Shown: piece after piece, positions 8,785 through 18,713 of the stretch | Layout of the letters: each line of letters begins with the position of its first letter | Numbering within the stretch: the first letter of the stretch is position 1 | Assembly (NCBI GenBank): GCA_028287765.1 | Contig: JAQBPA010000117.1 | Span: 1-40,482, forward strand | Reading direction: 5' to 3' | Length of the DNA: 40,482 bases | Source: Bacteriovoracaceae bacterium | GTDB taxonomy: Bacteria > Bdellovibrionota > UBA2394 | Translations under genes and position numbers: made by a program | The notes under the pieces: model-generated | Databases searched by the model: none | Seen by the model: only the letters and a program-made list of their open reading frames with translations | What the model was told of the DNA's origin: nothing

Positions 8785-9489
8785 TTACCCGCCCAAATAA
8801 GCTCGTTTGAGTTCATCGTTTGAAAGCAAATCTTGAACGCTGCCCGAAAGTTTAATTTTGCCGGTTTCGAGCAGATAAGCACGGTCAGAAACCCGAAGAG
8901 CCATATGTGCATTTTGTTCGATCAATAAAATGCTGATGCCGCGACTCCGGATTTCTTTAATCAAACGAAAAATATTCTGAATAATTTTGGGAGCAAGCCC
9001 CAGGGACGGCTCATCTAATAATAGAAGTTTGGGTTTTGAAAGAAGTGCTCGTCCAATCGCGAGCATTTGTTGCTCGCCGCCAGAGAGAGTTCCCGCATTT
9101 TGATTAAGCCGCTCTTTAAGAATGGGAAAGAGTGCATAAATACCCTGAAGTTCATTTTGCCAGTCTGTTCTGTGATAAGCGCCGAGTTCTAAATTTTCAA
9201 GCACGGTAAGCGTAGCCAAAATGCCGCGGCCTTCTGGTACAAGTGCAAGTCCACGCTCGACTAATTGATCCGTGCGAATTTTTTGGAGTTTCTCACCAAG
9301 AAAATAGACGCTCCCTTTCGAATAAGAAACAGACTGCATGATCGCGCGAAGTAAACTCGATTTCCCAGCGCCGTTTGCACCGAGAAGAGAAACAATTTCG
9401 CCGGATTTGACTTCGAGTGAGACGCCCTTCAAAGCTTGAACAGCGCCGTAGCTCACTTCTAAATTTTCTACTCGAAGAAGTTCGCTCAC
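8785..9489 (-). CDS. livF: Branched-chain amino acid ABC transporter ATP-binding protein LivF
   Basis: Walker A GANGAGKSS, signature LSGGEQQML, Walker B LLLLDEPSLGLAP; operon context. Confidence 0.92.
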   Translation of the reverse strand: MSELLRVENLEVSYGAVQALKGVSLEVKSGEIVSLLGANGAGKSSLLRAIMQSVSYSKGSVYFLGEKLQKIRTDQLVERGLALVPEGRGILATLTVLENLELGAYHRTDWQNELQGIYALFPILKERLNQNAGTLSGGEQQMLAIGRALLSKPKLLLLDEPSLGLAPKIIQNIFRLIKEIRSRGISILLIEQNAHMALRVSDRAYLLETGKIKLSGSVQDLLSNDELKRAYLGG

Positions 9490-10253
9490 GTTATCGTCTC
9501 CTCGCCGAGATACGCTCGAATGACTTTTGGATTATTTTGAATTTCTTTCGGAGTTCCTTCTGCAATGAGTTGTCCGTGATCAAGAACATAAATTCTCTCA
9601 CAAAGGCCCATGATGAATTTCATATCATGCTCGATTACTAAAATAGCCAGTTTAAACTTCTCACGAATAAATCGGATCAGATTTAATAATTCAGCCGTTT
9701 CGCTTTCGTTCATTCCAGCAGCGGGTTCGTCCAAAAATAATATTTTTGGTTTGGTTGCCAGGGCGCGAACAATTTCGAGTTTTCGTTGATCTCCGTACGG
9801 AAGATTTTTTGCAAGCTCGTCATATTTTTCGTGGAGATTAAAAATTTTTAAAAGCTCAAAAGCTTCTCCTCGAATTCTCTTCTCAGAATCAAAAAACTTT
9901 TGCGTATGAAGTGCTACCGTCCAAAATCCGTAATCAATTTTAAGGTGAGAAGCGACGAGCACATTATCAAGAACGGAAAGGTCCCGAAAAAGCCGAATAT
10001 TTTGGAATGTTCGAGCGGCATGGCATTTATTCGCGATATCAAAAGCATGAAATTCGCGAATGTTGTGACCATCAATTTTTATCCGACCGCTCGTTGGCCG
10101 ATAAATTCTTGTGATTAAATTAAACAGAGTGGTTTTGCCTGCACCGTTTGGCCCGATCAGACCGACGAGTTCGTTATCGTTTACTTTCAGGTAAACATCT
10201 TGAACGGCTTTAAGGCCTCCGAACTCAATCGAAACATGGTCGACTTCAAGCAT
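9486..10253 (-). CDS. livG: Branched-chain amino acid ABC transporter ATP-binding protein LivG
   Basis: Walker A GPNGAGKTT, FNLITRIYRPTSG, Walker B ILFLDEPAAGMN; 4-bp overlap with livF. Confidence 0.92.
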   Translation of the reverse strand: MLEVDHVSIEFGGLKAVQDVYLKVNDNELVGLIGPNGAGKTTLFNLITRIYRPTSGRIKIDGHNIREFHAFDIANKCHAARTFQNIRLFRDLSVLDNVLVASHLKIDYGFWTVALHTQKFFDSEKRIRGEAFELLKIFNLHEKYDELAKNLPYGDQRKLEIVRALATKPKILFLDEPAAGMNESETAELLNLIRFIREKFKLAILVIEHDMKFIMGLCERIYVLDHGQLIAEGTPKEIQNNPKVIRAYLGEETIT

Positions 10254-11232
10254 TGTGCGGCCTCGAGCGACGCTTCTTAAAAAAATCGGTTACTTCACTT
10301 CGACCAAAAATCCCTTGAGGTCTAGTGAGCATCAAAACAATCAGCACTAAAGAATAAATCACCATGCGAAGATCTACCCCCGTATAATCTTGAAGAGGTC
10401 TCAGAGCTTCGAGCAAAACGGTCAGTAAAATAGCAGCCGTCACACTGCCCGAAAGACTTCCCATTCCACCCAGGACCACCATCGCGATAATTTGAAAGCT
10501 ATAATTGAAATTGAAAGTAGAAGGATTCAGATAACTATAATAGTGAGCAAAAAGTGCTCCTGCGACTCCAGCAAAAAAAGAAGCCAAAACAAACGCGCGC
10601 ACTTTAATTCGAGTGGTCGAAAGTCCGATCGATGTGGTGGCCGTCTCATCATCTCGCACGGCCATAAATTGTTTTCCAGGAATGCTCGTTACAACGCGTG
10701 CAATTATGACGGTTGATAAAATCGAGAGCCCCAAAACCCAGTAAAGATTACTCCACTGCGGAATTCCAATAAATCCCCTCGCGCCGCCAATGGCTTCGAT
10801 ATTTAAAATGGAGGTTCGAATAATTTCACCAAAGCCTAAAGTCACGATCGCAAGATAATCACCCTTAAGTCGCAGCGAAGGAACGCCGACTAAAAATCCA
10901 ATGAGGCCCGCACTGAGACCCGAGACAATCAGAACTCCAAAAAATAAAAGATTTTGAGTGAAGACATTCATCTCACCTGAAAAGCCGAGCGCCGGAAGAA
11001 GAAGAGTCGAAAGTGTCGCCGACATATAAGCACCCACCGCCATAAAGCCTGCGTGGCCCATCGAGAATTGTCCGGTAAATCCATTTACGAGGTTGAGACT
11101 CACCGCAAGAATCACATTAATTCCGCAAATAGCAATGATCGTCTGATAATAATCAGGGACAAATTCCGTCAACAGCCATCCGAAGATGGCCACGACGAGA
11201 ATAAAACTACCCCACTGAATGAGCTGCTTCAT
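10246..11232 (-). CDS. livM: Branched-chain amino acid ABC transporter permease LivM
   Basis: Polytopic; LNLVNGFTGQFSMGHAGFMAVGAYMSA and GGMGSLSGSVTAA motifs. Confidence 0.92.
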   Translation of the reverse strand: MKQLIQWGSFILVVAIFGWLLTEFVPDYYQTIIAICGINVILAVSLNLVNGFTGQFSMGHAGFMAVGAYMSATLSTLLLPALGFSGEMNVFTQNLLFFGVLIVSGLSAGLIGFLVGVPSLRLKGDYLAIVTLGFGEIIRTSILNIEAIGGARGFIGIPQWSNLYWVLGLSILSTVIIARVVTSIPGKQFMAVRDDETATTSIGLSTTRIKVRAFVLASFFAGVAGALFAHYYSYLNPSTFNFNYSFQIIAMVVLGGMGSLSGSVTAAILLTVLLEALRPLQDYTGVDLRMVIYSLVLIVLMLTRPQGIFGRSEVTDFFKKRRSRPHNA

Positions 11233-12137
11233 ACTTTCTCAATTCTCGACGTACCGAGAAGACCCGACGGTCGCACCAATAAAATGAGAATCAGAATCGT
11301 GAATGCAATCGCATCTCTAAATGAACTCGAAAGATATCCAACCGTATATTCTTCAGCGAGTCCCATCAGTAATCCCCCAAGAACAGCACCAGAAATACTT
11401 CCAATTCCACCAAGCACGGCCGCAACAAAAGCTTTGAGTCCAAGAAGTGCACCCATCAATGCGTCGACCTTCGGATACATCGTCGCGACCAAAGTTCCCG
11501 CCGCTGCAGCGAGACAGCTCCCCAGAACAAACGTAAATGCAATCACACGATTAACCGGAATACCGAGCAGAGAAGCGATCTCGGGACTTTCCGAAACAGC
11601 TCGCATGGCTTTTCCCATTTTGGTTCGAAAGACAATGAATTCTAAAATACCCATCAGCGAAAACGAGAGCCCGAGAACAAGAATCTGCAAATTCGAAATC
11701 TCAAGTCCGCCAATAGAAAAAACGATCTGCCTTTCGATGAGCTCCGGATAACTTTGAGGAATCGCTCCAAAAATAAAATCCAGCTGCGTAAAATACTGAA
11801 TAAAAAGCGAAACCCCAATCGCCGTAATAAGACAATTAATCCGCGGTGATTTACGAAGTGGCCGGTAAGCAATTCGCTCAATCAAAAGGCCAACAATAGA
11901 ACAAACAACCATCGAGATAAGAAGCACCGATAAAAACAAACCAAGCGAAGGATGAACCGGTCGACCAAAAAGAGGTGCCACAAAAAAACCGGTCACAGCC
12001 CCAAGCATCACCACTTCACCGTGGGCAAAGTTAATCAGCTGCAAAATGCCGTAAACCATCGAATAACCGATCGCGATCAGCGCGTAGATACTACCAAGAG
12101 AAATACCATTGATTAAATGTTGAAAAAACTCCGCCAC
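11229..12137 (-). CDS. livH: Branched-chain amino acid ABC transporter permease LivH
   Basis: GISLGSIYALIAIGYSMVYGILQLINFAHGEVVMLGA and AAVLGGIGSISGAVLGGLL. Confidence 0.92.
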   Translation of the reverse strand: MAEFFQHLINGISLGSIYALIAIGYSMVYGILQLINFAHGEVVMLGAVTGFFVAPLFGRPVHPSLGLFLSVLLISMVVCSIVGLLIERIAYRPLRKSPRINCLITAIGVSLFIQYFTQLDFIFGAIPQSYPELIERQIVFSIGGLEISNLQILVLGLSFSLMGILEFIVFRTKMGKAMRAVSESPEIASLLGIPVNRVIAFTFVLGSCLAAAAGTLVATMYPKVDALMGALLGLKAFVAAVLGGIGSISGAVLGGLLMGLAEEYTVGYLSSSFRDAIAFTILILILLVRPSGLLGTSRIEKV

Positions 12138-12437
12138 CTTTATTGATATAGAACAAATAAAGGGGTTAGCGAAATGATTTTCGTTATAAATAGGCAGTTG
12201 TTTAGTCGAATTAACGCTTTATAAAACTTTGGGAATCCCAACCAGTGAGCTGCCAGAGTGACAGTCACCCGTTAGAGAATCAGTTTTCAGATTTGACGTT
12301 CATGCGAGTGCGCGGGTTTTCCGAATCAGGCATCAGCCAGTCAGCCATCGGCCAATCGTGGCAACAGAAAACTTTGACTGAGTCTCTGACTGGATACTGA
12401 TTCCGCTCACCGATTTTTTTCTGAGTGCCCGATTCCC

Positions 12438-13577
12438 TTATGGATTCACACGAGTCGCAAACTTCCAATTATTGTCCTCAATTTTTAGCATAACCGCAGG
12501 CTTCGCCGCGTTTCTGTCTTTATCAATGGTGATCAGTCCGGTGACTGCAGGAAAGTTTTTCGTCTGAGCGATCGCATCCTTCAGGTCGGGCCCACTTAGG
12601 CTCTTCGCTCGTTTGAGAGCGTCTACCAAAACCAAAGCGGCATCGTAACCCATGACTGCAAGGCCGTCGGGAATTTCTTTGAATCTTGCTTTGAAGCTTG
12701 AAACGAATGCCTGAACTCGTGGATCTTTGTCTTCAGAGCTATAGTGATTAGAAATATAACTTCCGTTCGCGGACTTTCCGGCGATCTCAAATAATTTGGG
12801 TGAATCCCATCCATCGCCACCAAGAACGGGCATATTGAGCCCGAGTTCTCGAGCCTGTTTAAGAATTAAACCAGCCTCCGTATAATATCCCGGAACAACG
12901 ATGATATCGGGTTTTTTACTTTTAATGGCCGTGAGTTGTCCTTTGAAATCAATATCCCCGCCAACATAATTTTGCTCGATAATTACTTTTCCACCCAGCT
13001 CTCCAAAAGTTTTCTTAAAAAATTCTGCTAGTCCGACCGAGTAATCACTTTTGGTGTCGATTAAAAGAGCAGCTGTTTTTGCTTTAAGATCTTCTGCCGA
13101 AAATTTCGCAATGATTTTTCCTTGAAAGGGGTCCGTAAAACAGACTCTAAAAATATAATCTCCCACTTCAGTGACTTTAGGATTCGTCGATGAGGGAGAG
13201 ATCATGGGAATTTTGTATCTTTGAGCGACCGGTGCAGCAGCCAGCGATCGTGAACTCGCCACTTCGCCAAGGATGACGTGAACTTTATCTTGGGTAATCA
13301 TACGTTGAACGGCGAGCTGTGCTTCTTCGGACTTACCTTGGTCGTCGAGGCTGATCAGTTTTAATTTTTTTCCATTCACGCCACCTTTGGCGTTCACTTC
13401 ATCGATTACAAGCTCAATTCCGTGGTGAGTCGAAATTCCAAAAGTCGCCTCTGTTCCCGTCATCGAGCCAAACTCGCCGATGCGAATTTCATTTTCATCT
13501 TTGGGTTTCGATTTGCAACCCACTGAAAATAAAACAAGAGCTGCAACGACCCATAATTTTTTAGTTTTCATACTCAC
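12438..13577 (-). CDS. livJ: Branched-chain amino acid ABC transporter substrate-binding lipoprotein
   Basis: Lipobox-like LFSVGC; IRIGEFGSMTGTEATFGISTHHGIELVIDEVNAKGGVNGKKLKLISLDDQG typical of Leu/Ile/Val-binding proteins. Confidence 0.88.
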   Translation of the reverse strand: MSMKTKKLWVVAALVLFSVGCKSKPKDENEIRIGEFGSMTGTEATFGISTHHGIELVIDEVNAKGGVNGKKLKLISLDDQGKSEEAQLAVQRMITQDKVHVILGEVASSRSLAAAPVAQRYKIPMISPSSTNPKVTEVGDYIFRVCFTDPFQGKIIAKFSAEDLKAKTAALLIDTKSDYSVGLAEFFKKTFGELGGKVIIEQNYVGGDIDFKGQLTAIKSKKPDIIVVPGYYTEAGLILKQARELGLNMPVLGGDGWDSPKLFEIAGKSANGSYISNHYSSEDKDPRVQAFVSSFKARFKEIPDGLAVMGYDAALVLVDALKRAKSLSGPDLKDAIAQTKNFPAVTGLITIDKDRNAAKPAVMLKIEDNNWKFATRVNP

Positions 13578-13581
13578 TCCT

Positions 13582-14061
13582 TTATTTTAGACGCTTAATA
13601 ATATGAAACCCAAAAGGAGAACGCTCCTTATCAAAGTTGGCGATTCCTATTTCTCCCGGTTTCAACGTAAATCCTAAATCTCCAAACGCTCGGACCATCT
13701 GCTCACGCGGAAACTCTTCGCCTTCGGGGGTAATACCCGTATTCGATATGGCGTAAATTCCCGGAGCGCGGTCGTCTGTATATTGCTTTACTAAGGCTTC
13801 AAAATCGGAGCCCGCTTTTGCCTTCACCAAAATTTCGTTGGCCAACTTTTGCGCTTCTTGTTGAGTTCGCTCGATTGTTTTTCCGGGAAGGCTCCCTTTG
13901 AATCCAATCAAAATATGCTGAACTTCTATATGCGCTTCTTGACCGCTCGTTTTGGCAACCCCATTCGCGGCGGACTCAGGCGCATGTTTATTTTTACAAG
14001 CTGCAAAATTAAACGCAAAAATTGCTAAAAATAAAATCAATTTTCGGGCCTCAAAAATCAT
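13582..14061 (-). CDS. Single-domain parvulin (PpiC-type) peptidyl-prolyl isomerase, putative lipoprotein
   Basis: Lipobox-like FNFAAC; EVQHILIGFKG...SDFEALVKQYTDD...FGDLGFTLKPGEIG...SPFGFHIIKRL. Confidence 0.85.
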   Translation of the reverse strand: MIFEARKLILFLAIFAFNFAACKNKHAPESAANGVAKTSGQEAHIEVQHILIGFKGSLPGKTIERTQQEAQKLANEILVKAKAGSDFEALVKQYTDDRAPGIYAISNTGITPEGEEFPREQMVRAFGDLGFTLKPGEIGIANFDKERSPFGFHIIKRLK

Positions 14062-14131
14062 CTATGCCTTTATTTACCCAAAGTCTCTGTCCTTGAAAAG
14101 GAAATGCCTCGCTGTTATGTCTTTGAGCGAT

Positions 14132-14851
14132 ATGGCTGGCCATAATAAATGGAGCAAAGTGAAGCGGCTGAAGGCCGTCACCGATAAGAGAAAGGGCGCC
14201 CTTTTTTCGAAGACTTTGAATGAAATTATGCTGGCGGCTAAGTCGAGTACGGACCCCGCGAGCAATTTCCGATTGCGAAAGGCCATCTCAGACGCCAAGG
14301 CCCAGAGTATCCCAAAAGATAATATCGACCGCGCGATCAAAAAAGGTTCCGGAGAACTGAACGACGGCGTAACACTCGAGGAGCTGATCTACGAAGGCTT
14401 CGGTCCTGGCGGGGTGGCGTTCATGGTGGAATGTGTGACGGATAACCGAAATCGAACTCAACCCGAGCTCAAAAAGATATTTGAAAAAGCGGGTGGAATG
14501 ATGGGTGAAATGGGATCCGTCGCTTGGAGTTTCGAAAAAAAGGGGCAAATCTTGGTGAGTCGAGACAAAGCCAAAGAAGAAGATCTAATGAACTTAGTCC
14601 TCGAAGCGGGTGCCGACGATCTAAAAACATCCGAAGATGGCTATGAAATTCTCGTATCCCCTCCAAAGTTCGAATCGGTGAGGCAGACCTTAGAAACGCA
14701 AAAGATTCCCGTCGAACTCGCCGAAATTACCTTTGTTCCGACCAACAAAGTACCTGCGTCGGCCGATCTCATAGAGATCATCGATAAACTCTCCGAATCT
14801 CTCGAAGACCATGCCGACGTTCAGCGTGTGGTTCATAACGCTGATATTTAA
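14132..14851 (+). CDS. yebC: YebC/PmpR family protein
   Basis: MAGHNKWSKVKRLKAVTDKRKGALFSK, canonical YebC start at 14132 inside the longer ORF 13952..14851; EGFGPGGVAFMVECVTDNRNRT. Confidence 0.93.
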   Translation: MAGHNKWSKVKRLKAVTDKRKGALFSKTLNEIMLAAKSSTDPASNFRLRKAISDAKAQSIPKDNIDRAIKKGSGELNDGVTLEELIYEGFGPGGVAFMVECVTDNRNRTQPELKKIFEKAGGMMGEMGSVAWSFEKKGQILVSRDKAKEEDLMNLVLEAGADDLKTSEDGYEILVSPPKFESVRQTLETQKIPVELAEITFVPTNKVPASADLIEIIDKLSESLEDHADVQRVVHNADI

Positions 14852-14967
14852 TCGAATTTCTCCTCTCAAACCCACTTCTCTTTGACATCCCAGCCCTCCA
14901 TGCGGCAATTTATGAGCACACATCCTTCTTGGGATCGTGAGAGGGATATTGAGGGGAAATCTGGAAA

Positions 14968-15918
14968 ATGGGCTTACGTAAATTTTTCGTCGCTAAGGGA
15001 TTTTTCCTTCCCATTTTTCTGCTCGCGCAGTTGGCTTGTGTTCACGCTGCCGAAAATCCGAAAGAAATTTTAGGAAATTCTAGCTCGCCTGAAGTGAGCG
15101 CGATTCCTGTCACGCGAGAAGATCTTCAAAAAATTTCCGCTGATAAATTACCTGAAGAAGTTCGAAGAGAACTCGCTGCTCCCGCACCCACTTCTCACGA
15201 GAGTCCTCTCACAGGATCAAAAAACACTTGGTTCGATTATCTTCTCGTCACTGTGCGATCGAGCATGAACGGCGCTTCCATCACCGCTGGATTTATGATC
15301 AATATGGGCGCGCCTTTTCATATGGCGATTATTCCAGGGCTTTTAGGATCTGGAATGTCGGGAGCGCTTCAGCTGTATCATCCGGCATTTAGTCACTGGC
15401 TTGAGCATAAATCTAAGCTGAACAATTGGTATGATCTAAGAGGAATTTTTCGGGTTGCACCCAATGAGAAAGCCAGTTTTATAGAATCTTTTTTCATGAA
15501 AGAATTTGCCGTTGGAATTGTTTATTTAAACGCGATTCAAATTTTATCCGCAGCCATAAAAATTCATCATGAAATGTTTTCAGTACGCCCAACCGAGTCT
15601 GCATTTCTTGGATTAATGTCGGAAGGCGTTTGGTATGTTCTCATCGCGCACTTAACCGAAAAGCTGGTGAACAAATTTCCGAGTCGCTCTGAATTCACTT
15701 GGAGAATTAGCAAAACAGCGGCCGTTTTAGTTTCGATCATCTCAACCTTTGGCTCGGTGATGTTTCTGATGAATAAATCTTGGGCGCCTGCCATCATGGG
15801 AGGCCTCGGAGTTGCGGGCGCTATAACGTATGGGGTGACTCATGAGAAGACTCTCAGCTTCGCAAGAAAAACCAAATCCTTTTGCAGAGATGCTCTATCT
15901 TCGCTCTTGAGAGACTAG
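14968..15918 (+). CDS. Hypothetical membrane protein
   Basis: 316-aa ORF with signal-like N-terminus and several hydrophobic segments; no family recognised. Confidence 0.6.
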   Translation: MGLRKFFVAKGFFLPIFLLAQLACVHAAENPKEILGNSSSPEVSAIPVTREDLQKISADKLPEEVRRELAAPAPTSHESPLTGSKNTWFDYLLVTVRSSMNGASITAGFMINMGAPFHMAIIPGLLGSGMSGALQLYHPAFSHWLEHKSKLNNWYDLRGIFRVAPNEKASFIESFFMKEFAVGIVYLNAIQILSAAIKIHHEMFSVRPTESAFLGLMSEGVWYVLIAHLTEKLVNKFPSRSEFTWRISKTAAVLVSIISTFGSVMFLMNKSWAPAIMGGLGVAGAITYGVTHEKTLSFARKTKSFCRDALSSLLRD

Positions 15919-15967
15919 CAAATCGATAAAACTTGCCTTTCCCATGATTCCTTGTAATGGATGCCTC

Positions 15968-16351
15968 ATGAAATTGACTTCACTTTTCATTCTCCTGCTC
16001 GCGACTCTTACGATCACTCTCACTCCGAACAAACCGGCAGCTGCAGTGTCTGAAGAATATTTGAGAGGTCTAAACGCCGACGCTCTCGTTTATGGAAAGA
16101 CGACTGTTGCGGTGAGTAAAGACGGCAGAACAGAGGTTTTGCAATTAGATAAAGTTTCGTTATGCAGCCGTGTTGTGAGTGCAGTTAAGTCTGGAGCGGT
16201 TGGAACAATTAAAATTACATCTCTCTTGGGAGGCTTGGCTCTTCAAAAAGTTTATCCTGGATATAAAGCACGAATCGATCGCGAACGAGATCGAGCGGAT
16301 TATAAAGAAGAAACTGAATGGAACGCCTACCTTCGAAGTCTTCCTCAGTAG
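15968..16351 (+). CDS. Hypothetical small exported protein
   Basis: In-frame ATG at 15968 gives a signal-peptide-like MKLTSLFILLLATLTITLTPNKPAAA. Confidence 0.55.
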   Translation: MKLTSLFILLLATLTITLTPNKPAAAVSEEYLRGLNADALVYGKTTVAVSKDGRTEVLQLDKVSLCSRVVSAVKSGAVGTIKITSLLGGLALQKVYPGYKARIDRERDRADYKEETEWNAYLRSLPQ

Positions 16352-16411
16352 CCGATAAAAATCTCTTAAACCCTATACAATTCTCACTCGCCTCCTTTAT
16401 CTTGATCATCA

Positions 16412-16939
16412 ATGAGAGTGATGGGGATAGATCCGGGTTCAATTCGTACAGGTTTTGCAGTTATCGAATCGGATGGAACTCGTCTTAAATATATAACGAG
16501 CGGAACCATTGTTCTCGACGAGTCTGCCCCCATTTCCAAACGGCTTTTTAATCTCTCGCAAGATCTCGATGCTCTCATTTCAAAATACAAACCAAAAGAA
16601 GTCGCGATCGAAAGTCTCTTTTTTTCGAAGAATGCGCAGAGTGCTTTAAAGCTCGGTCAAGCGCGCGGAGTGATTCTCATGAAAGTGGCCGCTCACTCCC
16701 TCGAGATTTACGAATATACCCCTGCCGAAATTAAAGTCTCCGTCGTTGGCACCGGTCGAGCTCAAAAGGATCAGATCGCAAAGATGCTAAAGATTTTATT
16801 TAAATTTCCTAAATCTTTTGATTTTAAGAGCACAGATCAGTCAGATGCGCTTGCCATATCGCTCACCCACGTCCAAAGTGGAAAATTGAAGGGGTTACAA
16901 AAACGTGATCGCCCAGCTTACTGGCAAAATTCTTTTTAA
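16412..16939 (+). CDS. ruvC: Holliday junction endodeoxyribonuclease RuvC
   Basis: MRVMGIDPGSIRTGFAVIE; VAIESLFFSKNAQSALKLGQARGV; STDQSDALAISLTH. Confidence 0.93.
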   Translation: MRVMGIDPGSIRTGFAVIESDGTRLKYITSGTIVLDESAPISKRLFNLSQDLDALISKYKPKEVAIESLFFSKNAQSALKLGQARGVILMKVAAHSLEIYEYTPAEIKVSVVGTGRAQKDQIAKMLKILFKFPKSFDFKSTDQSDALAISLTHVQSGKLKGLQKRDRPAYWQNSF

Positions 16940-17510
16940 AAGTACGACTTCTTCAGTCATTGACTGCAGCGGCGTGGGCTATGAAGTTTTTCATACGCCT
17001 TTTACTGCCGAAAAACTTTCGGGCGAGTCGGCTTCTCTTTTTATTTATTCGCATATTCGAGAAGACGCTTTTCAACTCTTCGGTTTTTTTTCGACAGAAG
17101 AGCGCTCTCTTTTTAAAGAACTTCTGCGGGTGAGCGGTGTTGGACCCAAAAGTGCCCTCTCCATTTTGTCTGGCTTACCTTACGAAGAACTTCTCGGAGC
17201 CATAGCTTCGAAAGATAAAAGTAGACTGCAAAATATTCCAGGCATTGGCAAAAAAACGGCTGAGCGCCTGATGGTTGAACTTTCTGATCGCTTGAAAGAT
17301 CTTCCACAATCCATTTCGACCTCCACTCCTCGAAGAGAATCGAGAACCACTGAACTTGAAAGTGTTCTTCTTCATTTGGGTTATCAAAAAAATGAAATTC
17401 AGAGAGCGGTGAATGGCCTTAAATCGAAAAATGATTCCTTTGACGAACTGCCACTTGAAGCTCTGGTCAAATCGACGTTAAAAGAACTCACGCAGGTAAA
17501 AAGTATATGA
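16905..17510 (+). CDS. ruvA: Holliday junction DNA helicase subunit RuvA
   Basis: GTG start; [56 protein letters not shown]. Confidence 0.93.
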   Translation: MIAQLTGKILFKSTTSSVIDCSGVGYEVFHTPFTAEKLSGESASLFIYSHIREDAFQLFGFFSTEERSLFKELLRVSGVGPKSALSILSGLPYEELLGAIASKDKSRLQNIPGIGKKTAERLMVELSDRLKDLPQSISTSTPRRESRTTELESVLLHLGYQKNEIQRAVNGLKSKNDSFDELPLEALVKSTLKELTQVKSI

Positions 17511-18592
17511 TCATTGAGGAAGAATTTAAGAATTTAGAAGAAAAATCTCAAGACGCTCGCCTGGTGTCTCCCAAATTTGATCGGGACGAACTTTCGAATT
17601 TGCGTCCAACCAGCCTTGAGAGTTTTGTTGGCCAAGAAAAATTAAAAAAGAATCTGGCCGTTTTTATTGAGGCAGCAAAAAAAAGAAAAGAAGCGCTCGA
17701 TCACGTTCTTCTCTCCGGACCTCCAGGCCTCGGAAAAACAACTCTCTCTCATATTGTTGCGCGTGAGCTCGGCGTTAATATTCGCGTCACAACCGGACCT
17801 TCGATTGAAAAAACGGGCGATCTAGCTGCTCTTCTCACGCATTTAGAACCTTTTGATGTTCTTTTCATCGATGAGATTCATCGGCTACCTCGAACGGTTG
17901 AAGAAATTCTTTATCCTGCGATGGAAGATTTTAAACTGGATCTCATGATCGGCGAAGGCCCGACCGCAAGATCTCTTCGGCTCGATCTTCCGCCTTTTAC
18001 TTTAGTCGGCGCGACGACAAGATCAGGCCTTCTCTCATCACCGCTTCGGTCTCGATTTGGAATTCCTCTGCACTTGGAATTTTATTCGGATGAAGAGCTC
18101 ACCACGATTGTTCTTAGGTCTGCATCCATTCTCAATATGAAAATAGAAAAGAATGCGGCGCTTGAGATTGCAAGACGTTCGCGAAAAACGCCGCGGATCG
18201 CTAACCGACTTTTAAAGCGAGTGAGAGACTTCGCGGAGATTTCTGGAAAAGACACGATTGATTTGAAACAAGCGGACTATGCACTTCTTCAACTCGAAGT
18301 GGACCAGCAGGGATGCGATCCGATGGATCGACGGCTGCTCTCGCTCATCATCGATCAATTTGGCGGAGGCCCGGTTGGAATTGAAACGCTTTGCGCGAGT
18401 CTCCAAGAAGAACGAGACACCATCGAAGATATTTACGAACCTTATTTACTTCAAGCAGGCTTTCTCTCAAGAACTCCGCGGGGCCGCATCGCGACTGACC
18501 TTGCCTATACTCATCTTCAAAAGAAGCGAAATGCGTCTCAACAAGGAAGTCTTTTTTCGGGACAAATCGAAGTAAAAGATTCCATCGTCTAA
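17507..18592 (+). CDS. ruvB: Holliday junction DNA helicase subunit RuvB
   Basis: [79 protein letters not shown]. Confidence 0.95.
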   Translation: MIIEEEFKNLEEKSQDARLVSPKFDRDELSNLRPTSLESFVGQEKLKKNLAVFIEAAKKRKEALDHVLLSGPPGLGKTTLSHIVARELGVNIRVTTGPSIEKTGDLAALLTHLEPFDVLFIDEIHRLPRTVEEILYPAMEDFKLDLMIGEGPTARSLRLDLPPFTLVGATTRSGLLSSPLRSRFGIPLHLEFYSDEELTTIVLRSASILNMKIEKNAALEIARRSRKTPRIANRLLKRVRDFAEISGKDTIDLKQADYALLQLEVDQQGCDPMDRRLLSLIIDQFGGGPVGIETLCASLQEERDTIEDIYEPYLLQAGFLSRTPRGRIATDLAYTHLQKKRNASQQGSLFSGQIEVKDSIV

Positions 18593-18713
18593 GACGCCTT
18601 TTTCTGACTCGGCAAAAATGATCTAGCTCACGAAACGAATGCGATTTTCAGTGAGCTTGCTGCTGCGCCCAAAAAGATCCGGGTGGTAAAATATTATAGA
18701 GAGCAGGTGAAAA

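Noticed and set aside
11053-11751. 232-aa plus-strand ORF
   Set aside because: Antisense to livM/livH, which have strong family motifs; low-complexity composition typical of a shadow ORF.
13952-14131. N-terminal extension of the yebC ORF
   Set aside because: YebC proteins begin MAGHNKWSK; the upstream part overlaps the divergent parvulin gene.
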